Of a DNA stretch of 64,000 nt, positions 42,675 through 52,132 are shown one piece after another. The first letter of the stretch is position 1; the number at the start of each line of letters is the position of its first letter. Origin of the DNA: Deinococcus sp. AJ005. Lineage in GTDB: Bacteria; Deinococcota; Deinococci; Deinococcales; Deinococcaceae. A program made the position numbers and the translations under genes. The notes under the pieces were generated by a model. The model did no database searches. It was not told where the DNA came from and saw only the letters and a program-made list of their open reading frames with translations. Where the stretch lies: NCBI RefSeq assembly GCF_009017495.1, contig NZ_CP044990.1, positions 1,941,001-2,005,000 on the forward strand. Reading direction: 5' to 3'.

Positions 42675-42682
<8 letters not shown>
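41663..42682 (+). CDS. cobC: Threonine-phosphate decarboxylase, PLP dependent
   Basis: A 339-residue aminotransferase-fold protein. The N-terminus ([20 protein letters not shown]) matches CobC/CobD decarboxylases. The cofactor aspartate region is [14 protein letters not shown] and the likely PLP lysine is in [17 protein letters not shown]. It makes (R)-1-amino-2-propanol phosphate for CbiB, its overlapping neighbour. GGAGG precedes ATG 41663. Naming differs: this is CobD in Salmonella. Confidence 0.87.
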
Positions 42683-44071
<1,389 letters not shown>

Positions 44072-44075
<4 letters not shown>

Positions 44076-44602
44076 TCCTGTACGTGACCGGCGGCGCACG
44101 CAGCGGCAAGAGCAGCTTTGCCGAGGCCCGCGCCGCCGCGTCCGGGGGGGCTGTGACCTACCTCGCCACCGCCCAGGCTTTTGACGCCGAGATGACGGAA
44201 CGCATTGGGCGTCACCGCGCGGACCGTCCGGCACATTGGACGACGGTGGAAGAACCGCTGGACGTGCCGCAAGCTATGCAAGACGCCGCAACGCCCACCG
44301 TTTTGCTGGACTGCCTGAGCCTGTGGGTCAGCAACATGCTGCTTCTGGACTGGACCGATGAGGCCATGCTGGAAGCGACGGATGCACTGCTGAGCGCCGC
44401 CCACACCCGCCCCGGCCTGACCGTGCTGGTGACCAACGAGGTGGGCCTGGGCATCGTGCCGGACAACGCCCTGGCACGCCGTTACCGCGACCTGCTGGGC
44501 TGGGTCAACCAGCGCTGCGCCGCCGCCAGCGACGAGGCAATCTTCCTCGTGAGCGGGCTGCCACTACAACTCAAACCCTCCAAGGAGTTCCATGCACCCT
44601 GA
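44072..44602 (+). CDS. cobU: Adenosylcobinamide kinase / guanylyltransferase
   Basis: A 176-residue bifunctional enzyme (CobP in aerobic pathway naming) that phosphorylates adenosylcobinamide and then transfers GMP. P-loop is YVTGGARSGKSSFAEARA; HRADRPAHWTTVEEP contains the guanylylated histidine region; VLLDCLSLWVSNML and VTNEVGLGIVP follow. GTG start overlaps the cobQ stop. Confidence 0.94.
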
Positions 44603-45662
44603 ATTAATAGCCCTGATCGGGTCCATCCAGCCCGCCGATGCCGATGCCATGTCCCGCGCCCGTGCGCGTCAGGCCCAACTGACCAAACCCGCCGGGGCGC
44701 TGGGCGATCTGGAGGAACTGGGGGTGCGGCTGGCAGGCGTCTTCGGCAGCGAGAAACCCCATCCACGCGGCGTGGCTGTTCTGGTAGCCGCCGGGGATCA
44801 TGGTGTGGCCGCCAGCGGGGTCAGCGCCTACCCGCCCGAAGTGACGCCCGCGATGGTGGCCAACTTCCTGGCCGATACACCCGACGGGCCGGGGGGAGCC
44901 GCCGTCAACGCCATTGCCCGTACGATGGGCGCGCGGGTCTATGTGATGGACGCCGGGGTGAATGCCGAATTGCCGGACCATCCGGCCCTGATCTGTGCAT
45001 CGGTGCGGCGCGGCACCCGTGATCTACGCCTTGAAGCCGCCATGACCCGCGAGGAGACCGAGACGCTGATCCTGGCTGGAGCCGCGCTAGCAAGGCAGGC
45101 CATAGAAAACGGCGCGGACCTGATCGTTCCTGGCGAGATGGGCATCGGCAACACCACGCCCGCCGCCGCATTGACCGCCCGATTGCTGAACATGGATGCG
45201 TCAGAGGTAACGGGCCGGGGTACAGGTGTGGATGACATGACGCTGGCCCGTAAGCTCTCGGCGGTGCGTGAGGCGCTGGCCCGCACTGATACCACCGATC
45301 CCCTGAATGTGCTGGCCGAATTCGGCGGCTTTGAAATCGCCGCCATGCTGGGCATGATGCTTCAGGCCGCCGCACTGCGCCGTGCAGTGGTGCTGGACGG
45401 CTTCGTGGAAGGTTCAGCAGCGCTGGTGGGCGTAGCCCTGGACCCGGCCCTGCGCAACTTCCTGTTCCCGGCAGGCGAGTGCGCGGAGATCGGTCATGCG
45501 GCGCAGCTCTCGGCCCTGGAGTTAAAGCCGATGTTCAGACTGGGCCTACGCCTGGGCGAGGGCACGGGGGGCGTGCTGGCTGCGCCATTGCTTCTGGCGG
45601 CGGCAGCCACCCTGCGCGAGATGCGAACGTTTGAGAAAGCGGGGGTGCCGGGCGGGGGATGA
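44592..45662 (+). CDS. cobT: Nicotinate-nucleotide:dimethylbenzimidazole phosphoribosyltransferase
   Basis: A 356-residue enzyme that makes alpha-ribazole phosphate from NaMN and dimethylbenzimidazole. Motifs are LTKPAGALGDLEELGVRLAG, VLVAAGDHGVAASGVSAYP and LIVPGEMGIGNTTPAAALTA, with the catalytic glutamate region LGLRLGEGTGG near the end. Overlaps cobU by 11 nt. Last gene of the cobalamin cluster. Confidence 0.95.
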   Translation: MHPELIALIGSIQPADADAMSRARARQAQLTKPAGALGDLEELGVRLAGVFGSEKPHPRGVAVLVAAGDHGVAASGVSAYPPEVTPAMVANFLADTPDGPGGAAVNAIARTMGARVYVMDAGVNAELPDHPALICASVRRGTRDLRLEAAMTREETETLILAGAALARQAIENGADLIVPGEMGIGNTTPAAALTARLLNMDASEVTGRGTGVDDMTLARKLSAVREALARTDTTDPLNVLAEFGGFEIAAMLGMMLQAAALRRAVVLDGFVEGSAALVGVALDPALRNFLFPAGECAEIGHAAQLSALELKPMFRLGLRLGEGTGGVLAAPLLLAAAATLREMRTFEKAGVPGGG

Positions 45663-45768
45663 CCGGGTGCCCTTCTCCCACTCTCATTCGGTTCGCCCCA
45701 CTTTCGCTAGCCTGTACTGGTAAGCCTTAGCCTGTCTTTCCGCACCCCACCCTCTGGAGGAACCGCCG

Positions 45769-46125
45769 ATGATCACCGTCATGAACCGCATTGCCGTCAA
45801 CCCCGAATACGCCGATCAGTTTGAAGCCCGCTTTCTGGACCGCGCCCGGCTGGTAGACGAGATGCCCGGCTTCGTCAGCAATCAGGTGCTGCGCCCGGTC
45901 AATCCAGGCGATCCCTACGTGGTGCTGACCCTCTGGGAAAGCCGCGCAGCCTTTGAGGCGTGGACCAGTTCCGACGCCTTTGTGCAGGGTCACGCCCGTA
46001 GCGGCTCGCTACCCAAGGAAGCCTTCAGCGGTCCCAACAAGCTGGAGATTCACGAGGTCCTTCAGGATTCCAGCCGCCCTGAGCTGACCGCCGAACCGCG
46101 CGGAAAAGCATTCGGAATGCACTGA
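45769..46125 (+). CDS. Antibiotic biosynthesis monooxygenase-fold protein (heme-degrading type)
   Basis: A 118-residue ABM-fold protein. MITVMNRIAVNPEYADQFEA, then LVDEMPGFVSNQVLRPV and YVVLTLWESRAAFEAWTSS match the small monooxygenases that include the heme-degrading HmoA/IsdG group. The C-terminus (SGPNKLEIHEVL) continues the fold. Function as heme oxygenase is inferred. GGAGG precedes the ATG. Confidence 0.8.
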   Translation: MITVMNRIAVNPEYADQFEARFLDRARLVDEMPGFVSNQVLRPVNPGDPYVVLTLWESRAAFEAWTSSDAFVQGHARSGSLPKEAFSGPNKLEIHEVLQDSSRPELTAEPRGKAFGMH

Positions 46126-46175
46126 TACGGCCTCCGATTGAATCGTTTGCAAAAACGGTGAAATCCGAGCGGGAC
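46124..46175. repeat. Intergenic repeat, copy A
   Basis: The sequence from GATACGGCCTCCGATTGAAT onward aligns with a second stretch at 48364 (shared ATACGG..TCCG..TG..TCGTT..CAAA..CGG). It looks like a copy of a small dispersed Deinococcus intergenic repeat. The rest of the gap to 46407 (about 230 bp) has no gene; a weak stem AGAGGA/TCCTCT lies at 46215-46232. Confidence 0.45.
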
Positions 46176-46407
46176 TCGCAGAGCTGCGCCAGCAGACTTG
46201 AAAAGCTTCGCAGAAGAGGAAGAGCGTCCTCTCTTCGAGCTGTACCAGTCATGGGCATCTGTTCATGACGATAGCGAGAAAGAGGAAAACGGATTTCGGG
46301 CGTGGAGTTATCGTCCTCGTTTCAAACCCCAGCGGAACGTGGCGCAGTAACAGTCCCACTCGCGGACCAGCCAGCCCTGTTCGATCAGCGAGGTCCCGGT
46401 TCGCGGA

Positions 46408-48126
46408 CTACACGACTGGTTTGGGCAGGGCCACGCCAAAGGTGGCCCCCTGATCCACCACGCCATCCGCGAACACCCGGCCGCCATGTTTCAGTGCGAT
46501 CCGCCGCACCGTCGCCAGCCCCACCCCGATCCCAGGGAAAGCTGCCTGCGTGTGAAGGCGCTGAAAGATCCCGAACAGTTTGCCGCCGTACTCGGGATTA
46601 AAGCCCACTCCGTTGTCCTGCACCGTGATCGTCCATTCGGTCTCCGTCTCGCCGACCTGCACCGTGACCCTGGAGACGTCCTGCCCAGTAGAGTATTTGA
46701 CGGCGTTGCTGATCAGGTTCGTCAGCACCTGCTGAATCAGCGTGGCGTCCCCCCACACGATCACGGCCCCCTGAAACTGGACATCGATCACCTGCTCCGG
46801 GAATTCGAGCTGGGCGTCCTGCTGCGCCTGCACGATCAACGGTTCCAGGGGAACCATCCGGGGATGGAAGTCCTGCCGCCCGGCCCGCGACAGCATCAGC
46901 ATCCCGTCAATCAGCCCGTTCATCCGCATGGCCCCCTGCTGGATGATGTCCAGGTTGTGGCTGATCTTCTCCGGCTGGTTCCTGACCAGTGCGGTGCGGG
47001 CCAGATCGGCGAAGCCCATCACATGCCGGATCGGGGTGCGCAGGTCGTGCGAGGCGGAGTAGGTAAAAGCGTCGAGTTCCTCGTTGGCGGCCATGAGTTC
47101 ATGGGTGCGGATGGCGAGAGCGTCCCGCTGCCGGGTCAGTTCCTGGGTCTGCGCCGCCCGCTCCAGCGCCAGGCCAAGGCCCCGGCCCACCGACTCAATG
47201 ATCGCCTGCTCCTGCGCCGTCCATTCGGGACACTGGGACCCGGTGGCGAACAGGGCGTAGGGCTGGTCCCCGGAGTGGTAGGCCGTGATGCTCAGCGCGC
47301 TGGCGTAGCCCACTGATTGCGAGCGTCCGTCTTCCCCACCAACAAAGGACGTCCCGCGCCGTGCCAGGGCGTCGGCCACCAGGGGCGAGGTCAGAGTGAT
47401 CCCGGCCTGCCGGGCCGCCATCACCTCCGGGGGCGTGTTGCTGGAAAACAGCACCGGATAGGCCATGTTGCCCTTCACCAGATAAAAGCCGCTGATGGCG
47501 CCGCCGACAGCGTCACGGATGATGTCGCTGGCCGCCGTGGCGATTTCGTTCAGATCGGTGCTGCTGGCCACCTGTGTGGTGAACCGGACAAAGGCTTCCA
47601 GGGCACGCTCATGCTGTCCCACACGGACTTCCAGGGCCTGGGCATAATTCCTGAGCTGGTGCTGGGCCTCCAGGAGTTGCTGTTCAGTCCGCTTGCGGGC
47701 GGTGATGTCCCGGCTGCTGGCCAGTAGCCGGGTGACAGAGCCGTCTGGACCGCGCAGCGGCGACACCCGCACTTCCCACCACTTCGGGGTGCCGGCGAAC
47801 GTTCTGGCCGGGCCTTCAAAGGTGGTGGTCTGCCCGGCGCGCGCGGCGTCCAGGGCCTGCTCGACCTGCACGCGGGCCTCGCCTTCCCAGAATGAGGGCC
47901 AGAGCAGGTTGTGGCACACGCTGAAATCCGTGATCTCCATGGTGTCCATGCCGCCGGCATTCATGGAAAGAAGACGGGCGTCCAGATCAAGGACCTTGAT
48001 ACAGTCGGCGCTGCTTTCGATGATGGCCCGCAGGTCGGTGACAGCCAGGGCAGGATCAGGGGTGGGGGGGAGAGTCATGGTCTGGTGTCCAGTCTGACAG
48101 GCATTCTGCCGCATGGAACCAAACAC
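46408..48126 (-). CDS. Soluble PAS-GAF sensor histidine kinase
   Basis: A 572-residue kinase without membrane helices. A PAS domain (~25-145; AIIESSADCIKVLDLDARLL, then SRDITARKRTEQQ) is followed by a GAF-like domain (~180-330). The HisKA helix has the phosphorylated histidine in TYSASHDLRTPIRHVMGFAD, and HATPase motifs are LTNLISNAVKYST, DNGVGFNPEYGGKLF and GVGLATVRRIALKHGG. The architecture resembles the kinase half of bacteriophytochromes, but no chromophore PAS-GAF-PHY set is present. ATG 48078 is an alternative start. No response regulator gene is adjacent. Confidence 0.88.
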   Translation of the reverse strand: MFGSMRQNACQTGHQTMTLPPTPDPALAVTDLRAIIESSADCIKVLDLDARLLSMNAGGMDTMEITDFSVCHNLLWPSFWEGEARVQVEQALDAARAGQTTTFEGPARTFAGTPKWWEVRVSPLRGPDGSVTRLLASSRDITARKRTEQQLLEAQHQLRNYAQALEVRVGQHERALEAFVRFTTQVASSTDLNEIATAASDIIRDAVGGAISGFYLVKGNMAYPVLFSSNTPPEVMAARQAGITLTSPLVADALARRGTSFVGGEDGRSQSVGYASALSITAYHSGDQPYALFATGSQCPEWTAQEQAIIESVGRGLGLALERAAQTQELTRQRDALAIRTHELMAANEELDAFTYSASHDLRTPIRHVMGFADLARTALVRNQPEKISHNLDIIQQGAMRMNGLIDGMLMLSRAGRQDFHPRMVPLEPLIVQAQQDAQLEFPEQVIDVQFQGAVIVWGDATLIQQVLTNLISNAVKYSTGQDVSRVTVQVGETETEWTITVQDNGVGFNPEYGGKLFGIFQRLHTQAAFPGIGVGLATVRRIALKHGGRVFADGVVDQGATFGVALPKPVV

Positions 48127-48179
48127 ATCAACTGCCCCTTGATGCTGGCCACGTGCTGGAACCGGATCACTGCTTCAAA

Positions 48180-48350
48180 CGGCCCTGATGCGGCCTGACG
48201 CCAGACGGCGAGCTGAACGCAGGCGGTGTCCAGCACCCACTCACCAATGGAAATGATCAGACCGGACGCCGCCGCCGGGATGAAGCGGGCTGGCGACACC
48301 ACCTCGCCGCCCGCCGGGAACCATCGCAGCAGAGCCTGCAGACACCTCAC
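48180..48350 (-). pseudogene. EAL-domain (c-di-GMP phosphodiesterase) remnant
   Basis: On the minus strand the reading LQALLRWFPAGGEVVSPARF, then IPAAASGLIISIGEWVLDTA and VQLAVW matches the middle of an EAL domain (consensus ALLRW..P..G.V.P..FI..AE..G.I..LG.W.L..A). The ExLxR signature and the rest are missing, and the homology ends at the sensor-kinase start. Upstream it is cut at an intergenic repeat copy. So it is a fragment of a lost cyclic-di-GMP phosphodiesterase gene. Confidence 0.7.
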
Positions 48351-48363
48351 CGCCCTCCAAAGC

Positions 48364-48421
48364 TCATACGGATTCCGTCTGTGTCGTTAACAAACCGGGA
48401 AAGCTCCGGTTCGTTCACTCC
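48364..48421. repeat. Intergenic repeat, copy B
   Basis: Starts TCATACGGATTCCGTCTGTG and contains an inverted AACCGG/CCGGTT core. It resembles copy A at 46124 and lies at the broken end of the EAL remnant. The ~110 bp to the next terminator hold no gene. Confidence 0.5.
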
Positions 48422-48530
48422 ACGCCCGGAACCTGTATGAGCGACCAAGGTGGGCGCTGAACCTTTCGGATTTGGTCCGGTCAGATTGAGCGGTTACGCA
48501 TGCGGCACCGTGGAGCGTTTTAGAGAAATG

Positions 48531-48552
48531 AAAAAACCCGCGCTAGGCGGGT
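48531..48552 (-). terminator. Terminator of the tRNA-Val fragment
   Basis: ACCCGC (48536-48541) pairs with GCGGGT (48547-48552), with six T following on the minus strand. It is the original tRNA terminator, kept next to the truncated gene. Confidence 0.85.
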
Positions 48553-48558
48553 CTTAAT

Positions 48559-48603
48559 TGGTGGGCGGTATAGGACTTGAACCTACGACCTCTCGCGTGT
48601 GAA
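48559..48603 (-). pseudogene. 3' part of a tRNA-Val(CAC) gene, candidate attachment site
   Basis: On the minus strand the sequence runs from the anticodon loop (TTCACAC, anticodon CAC) through GCGAG (anticodon 3' strand), a variable loop, a T-arm (GTAGG TTCAAGT CCTAT) and acceptor strand ACCGCCC, ending ACCA. The 5' half (acceptor GGGCGGT, D-arm, CTCGC) is absent; the bases before the loop do not pair. Such 3' fragments mark the far end of elements integrated into tRNA genes. The intact copy would lie beyond 64000 if the element extends that way. Confidence 0.8.
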
Positions 48604-48985
48604 GAGACTTAAACGCCCTCCAGGTCGCGTAAACTGCCCTTGATCTCGCGTTTCCAAGTTGCCGGTCATTTCTGAGTCTCTACAGGTCACCCCCGTATTC
48701 ACGCGCTTGCTCGAGATGGGTGGCTGTCAATGGCAGTCAACGCAATATTCAAGGGGAAGCGTCATGGGCGGTCTGGGTTCCTGGAAGCACTACGGCCAGA
48801 GCACGCTGTGGACCCACGAGCGGCGTCTGCTGGGGCTGGGCGCCACGACGGGGGCGAAAGCAGTGCGGCTCCCAACCTGTCTGGCGGTGAGACTCATGGT
48901 GGAAACGGTGGGCGTTGCCCAGAAACTCTGACGGGTCCGCTGGCACGGGGCAGCGCAGGAAGTCGGCTCCGAGGCTCACCCGATG
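48604..48985. other. Gene-poor stretch next to the tRNA fragment
   Basis: About 380 bp with no convincing gene on either strand. Short frames are present, but none has a recognisable family or a start signal. A few words (GTCAATGGCAGTCAACGC near 48725-48744) could belong to an attachment region; this is a guess. Confidence 0.3.
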
Positions 48986-49150
48986 TTAAATGTCTCCGGC
49001 GGCGCGGAACTGAGCCATCAGTCGGCTCACGGTGGCCGGATGGGCCTTAAAAGGGCGGGAGGCCTGCGCCATGATGTAGCGCTTTTTCTGCACGCTGAGG
49101 ACCAGCTCGGCGCACTGAGTCTGCGAGAGCTTGGGGCGGTGGCTGGCGCC
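48986..49150 (-). pseudogene. Serine-resolvase C-terminal remnant 1
   Basis: The minus-strand reading RPKLSQTQCAELVLSVQKKR, then YIMAQASRPFKAHPATVSRL and MAQFRAAGDI, ending TAA, is the C-terminal helix-turn-helix of a Tn3-type resolvase (compare KLLPHQEQDIRQSVRSGERT and CARLFDVHPSTITRLLQ in the intact gene at 52133). The catalytic domain is missing and a stop lies just upstream. Confidence 0.7.
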
Positions 49151-49208
49151 CCCCTATCTCCCCGGGCTAGAATCAGGACTACATGGGTTCGTTCATGCGC
49201 CGCTGCAC

Positions 49209-49220
49209 TACAGTTTCCTG
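49209..49220 (+). promoter_or_regulatory. Leaderless -10 box of the 112-residue gene
   Basis: TACAGT (49209-49214) is followed by 6 nt and ATG 49221. Confidence 0.4.
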
Positions 49221-49559
49221 ATGGCCGCACCCCAGTCTCCCGCTGCACTGCGTCACCGCGCAGCACCGCAGCACGCCGACCTGCAAGAACTCCCCTTCAA
49301 GCACGCCTGCGCCGAGATCGCTGCCCGCCACCACCTCAGCGAGCCGCACGCTTTTCAACTCGCGCCCGGCGGCGCGACGCACCTGGTGCGCCTCTCGGAT
49401 GGTGCGGCGCTATGTGGCCGTGGACCGCAGCTCTACACTGGAGAACCTCAGGTTATCGGCCCGCTCACCTGCCGTAGATGTGTCCAGGCGGTTGCGAGAC
49501 GTCTCAAAAGCAGTCTGGGACGCCGAGCGAGTCGCGTCACCCCCACACGCAGGTCGTGA
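49221..49559 (+). CDS. Small protein with a C-x-x-C zinc-finger-like end
   Basis: A 112-residue product. THLVRLSDGAALCGRGPQLY followed by GPLTCRRCVQAVARRL resembles short proteins of phages and mobile elements in which a CG and a CxxC pair bind zinc. No function is known. Start chosen by the leaderless -10. The basic tail (SLGRRASRVTPTRRS) may bind nucleic acid. Confidence 0.45.
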   Translation: MAAPQSPAALRHRAAPQHADLQELPFKHACAEIAARHHLSEPHAFQLAPGGATHLVRLSDGAALCGRGPQLYTGEPQVIGPLTCRRCVQAVARRLKSSLGRRASRVTPTRRS

Positions 49560-50068
49560 CAAACCACGAGGGAAGCGCGCGTACAACCTGTGCCTCAGTT
49601 CTGGTCTGGGATCGACAGCAAGAAAATGGACCTTCGAGTTTGACGTTGAGCGCGGGTTGGGGATCTGCCTCCCTGATGATCCAGTTCTACATTTCACGCA
49701 AGACTCTTGCTCAGAATGTTAAGCCGCGTCCATTCCCTGTCCCATTTCCATCGTCCAGGCACAGCTTTCTCCTCAAACACCTTAATTCTTTGTCGCGCGT
49801 GAAGTGACTCTTTCATGCAAGTTATATGTTTATTTAGAGCGGGTCCACGCATCATCTTGCAGCTTTGCGCGAGACTCTAGAAATTAATCTGACGCCCAGT
49901 TGCCCTGGTAAAACACTTTTTCAGTTGAAACTCAAAGCTGGCCGACGTGAGACGGTGCGCTCGCCGTCTTGGAAAAATCAGGTGACCTAGAAGACCTCAC
50001 AGCCTTCGATGCGCTCGACATCCCTGACGTTGCCGCTCACCCTGAACGCGGCGACCTCAGCTTGCCGC
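49560..50068. other. Stretch without a supported gene
   Basis: About 510 bp, partly more AT-rich than the surroundings (49720-49930). Near 49960-50080 a plus-strand reading GDLEDLTAFDALDIPDVAAH looks protein-like but has no supported start and runs into the signal peptidase gene; it may be the end of a decayed gene. No hairpin or repeat stands out. Confidence 0.3.
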
Positions 50069-50968
50069 TCAGCGCCTCCGCTCCGTCGGTGGTAGGCAGT
50101 CCTCTGGGCGCATTCCCGCGTAATCAGGACGGGGCGCCACCAGCTTGCCGTTGATGGATGAGAGCGGCAAAAAGCCGAAGCTCCGCGAATCCATAAACAG
50201 ATCTGAGCGGTTGTCCGAGATCACGGCCACCGAGCCGGCAGGCACTGGAGTCGGTGCCAGCAGCACCGCGTCCTCAACCACGAGATCGGCAGACGGGTCC
50301 GTCTGGGACTGATCCACCACCGCCAGGTTATTCAAAAAGAGTTCTTCGTCCACGCAGCCCGCTGCGCGCAGCGCCGAGAACGCGGCTGGGATGTCCGCAA
50401 CCTTGCCGTTGACCAGCAGGACACCTTTGCGGACCTCCACCCGGTCTCCAGCCACGCCCGCCACCCGCGAGACGATGGTGGACCTTGGCCCGTTCTTCCA
50501 GGGAGAGCGAAAGCTGACCAGGTCGCCGCGGCGCACTTCGCCCCGCAGCGCCGGAGCCACCACCACCGAGACCTGATCCCCGGAGAGCAGTGTCGGCGCC
50601 ATCGAGTAGCCGCCGTAATTCAACACCGTGAACGCTGTGCGGGTAAATAGCATCAGCGCCACCACCATCACGGCTCCCAGCAGCAGGGCCTGACGCAGTG
50701 AGAGACGGTCAAACCGGCGCAGCGCTGGGGGCAGCCGCTCTCCCAGCGACAGCCTCACCCACGCCCACGCGCCGGCGCCGGACACCAGCGCCACGATCAG
50801 GATGCTCGTCGTCGGTGAGACACCCACCATGGCCAGCAGTGCCAGATACATCAGGAAGATCAGGACCGCGAGGACGCCGCTGGTGTACAGCGCCCCCCAG
50901 GAACCGAACAGCAGGGCGAGAACAGTGGCCAGCCAGGGCCGGGGCAAACGGGGTGCAGGGGCAGTCAT
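50069..50968 (-). CDS. Signal peptidase I homologue without the catalytic lysine
   Basis: A 299-residue S26-family protein with four hydrophobic segments before the catalytic domain. Box B with the nucleophile serine is YGGYSMAPTLLSGD, box C RRGDLVSFRSP, and box E ISDNRSDLFMDSRSFGFLP. Box D reads TIVSRVAGVAGDRVEVRKG, where the family has a lysine before the arginine (KRVxGxPGD). Here that position is serine (TCG), so the usual Ser/Lys dyad is incomplete. It may be inactive, use another base, or serve a special substrate. Confidence 0.8.
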   Translation of the reverse strand: MTAPAPRLPRPWLATVLALLFGSWGALYTSGVLAVLIFLMYLALLAMVGVSPTTSILIVALVSGAGAWAWVRLSLGERLPPALRRFDRLSLRQALLLGAVMVVALMLFTRTAFTVLNYGGYSMAPTLLSGDQVSVVVAPALRGEVRRGDLVSFRSPWKNGPRSTIVSRVAGVAGDRVEVRKGVLLVNGKVADIPAAFSALRAAGCVDEELFLNNLAVVDQSQTDPSADLVVEDAVLLAPTPVPAGSVAVISDNRSDLFMDSRSFGFLPLSSINGKLVAPRPDYAGMRPEDCLPPTERRR

Positions 50969-51076
50969 GCTGGAAAGCAGTCTAAATCGCAGCCTCTTTC
51001 AACACTCTGCTGCCTTCAACAGCACTTGATACTTTAAGAATAGCGTCCTGGACGTCGTGCGGCGACACAAAGATGT

Positions 51077-51102
51077 GATGGACAGGAATTTCTCTGTCCA
51101 TC
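51077..51102. repeat. 9-bp perfect stem-loop downstream of resolvase remnant 2
   Basis: GATGGACAG (51077-51085) pairs with CTGTCCATC (51094-51102) around an 8-nt loop. No T-run follows. It may be an old terminator or element end. Confidence 0.5.
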
Positions 51103-51118
51103 TGAGGCTCGCCGAATT

Positions 51119-51232
51119 TTAGATGTCCTCGGCAGCACAGAGCTGCAACATCAGTCGGCTCACGGTCGCCGGGTGAACCTGAAAAAGCCGAGCAGCCTCC
51201 GCCATGGTGTAGCGCTCCCTCTGCACGCCGCT
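51119..51232 (-). pseudogene. Serine-resolvase C-terminal remnant 2
   Basis: The reading ESGVQRERYTMAEAARLFQV, then HPATVSRLMLQLCAAEDI, ending TAA, is a second copy of the resolvase C-terminal helix-turn-helix. After the stop, both remnants share a GAGCCTC-containing stretch, so they descend from one sequence. It follows the end of the secreted-protein gene at 51244. Confidence 0.65.
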
Positions 51233-51243
51233 TTCAGGTGCGT

Positions 51244-52020
51244 TTAGCGGTAGACGATCTGGCGCAACTCGAAGAGGCTCATGGGCTGAGCATCGGGCGG
51301 GCAGAGGGCGGCGTCAGCCGTCTGTGGGCAAGCTGACGCGGCAGTGTCGTGGGTGAGCCGGGAAATCCAGTTTCCCTGAGCGTCCCTGACTTCTGTGACC
51401 GTCTTCACGCTGCGCTGACCAGCCACTGTGCGGGTGGTGCGGGTCACCACCGCGCCCTGCTCCACGCTTTCCTGGGTGCGTTCCGTGAACTTCTGCATCC
51501 AGTTCCGTGCCCGCTCGATCACGCTTACCGTTTTGCCGTCGGCGCTCCAGGTGAGGTCGAGCGTCCTGATGGATTTGCCTCCTGGGGCGCGCTCATCCTG
51601 ATGGATGACGCGGCCAGCCGCGTCGCACCGGGCCGTGGCCGTGATGTTGGTGCTGCGCTGATCGGCGCTCCGCGCACTCCGGTAATCGTTATAGGCGAGA
51701 CAACCGCTGGCGGAAAACACGACGACCTGGTGGACGTTGTTCGGTGAGTTGCTCTCGTGGTAATTAGCCCGGCGACTGATGGGGTCAAAACGGTGGGTGG
51801 CCCGGAAGTTGGGCAGGTCTGCACGGGTGATCACGGCACTGAGCCGGTCCTTGCCGATCTCGAGAACACTGACGACCCCTTCCTCCTGGATCTCTTCGAT
51901 TCGGATGACGTCGCCCTTGAGTTGCAGCACCTGGAGCAAATTCGATGGCGCCACTGGTGCGGCGGCGAGGGCGACGGCGCTCAGCATCGTCAGGACAGCG
52001 GTCACAGGAAGGAGGTGCAT
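51244..52020 (-). CDS. Secreted protein of unknown function
   Basis: A 258-residue product starting at ATG 52020 with signal peptide MHLLPVTAVLTMLSAVALAA. The mature part is beta-rich with repeated threonine/arginine strands (VVTRTTRTVAGQRSVKTVTE, then VRDAQGNWISRLTHD) that recall YD/RHS-type strands, though no clear repeat array is present. Two cysteine pairs are near the ends (CLAYND..ARCD; ACPQTADAALCPP). A longer reading upstream overlaps the resolvase gene and has no signal, so it is rejected. Confidence 0.6.
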   Translation of the reverse strand: MHLLPVTAVLTMLSAVALAAAPVAPSNLLQVLQLKGDVIRIEEIQEEGVVSVLEIGKDRLSAVITRADLPNFRATHRFDPISRRANYHESNSPNNVHQVVVFSASGCLAYNDYRSARSADQRSTNITATARCDAAGRVIHQDERAPGGKSIRTLDLTWSADGKTVSVIERARNWMQKFTERTQESVEQGAVVTRTTRTVAGQRSVKTVTEVRDAQGNWISRLTHDTAASACPQTADAALCPPDAQPMSLFELRQIVYR

Positions 52021-52132
52021 CGCGCTGCAGCGTAGCAAGTCGCGGTCTGGACAAGCAGGTTCTGGGCTGTCCGATCTTCGGTCCCAAACGACACAGAATC
52101 CGCGTGGTTCCGGGGTGCGTTTCGGGAACTGA

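Noticed and set aside
48604..48780. Tyrosine integrase gene next to the tRNA fragment
   Set aside because: A short minus-strand reading (LPLTATHLEQAREYGGDL) recalls an integrase end, but a stop lies directly upstream and no catalytic motif is present.
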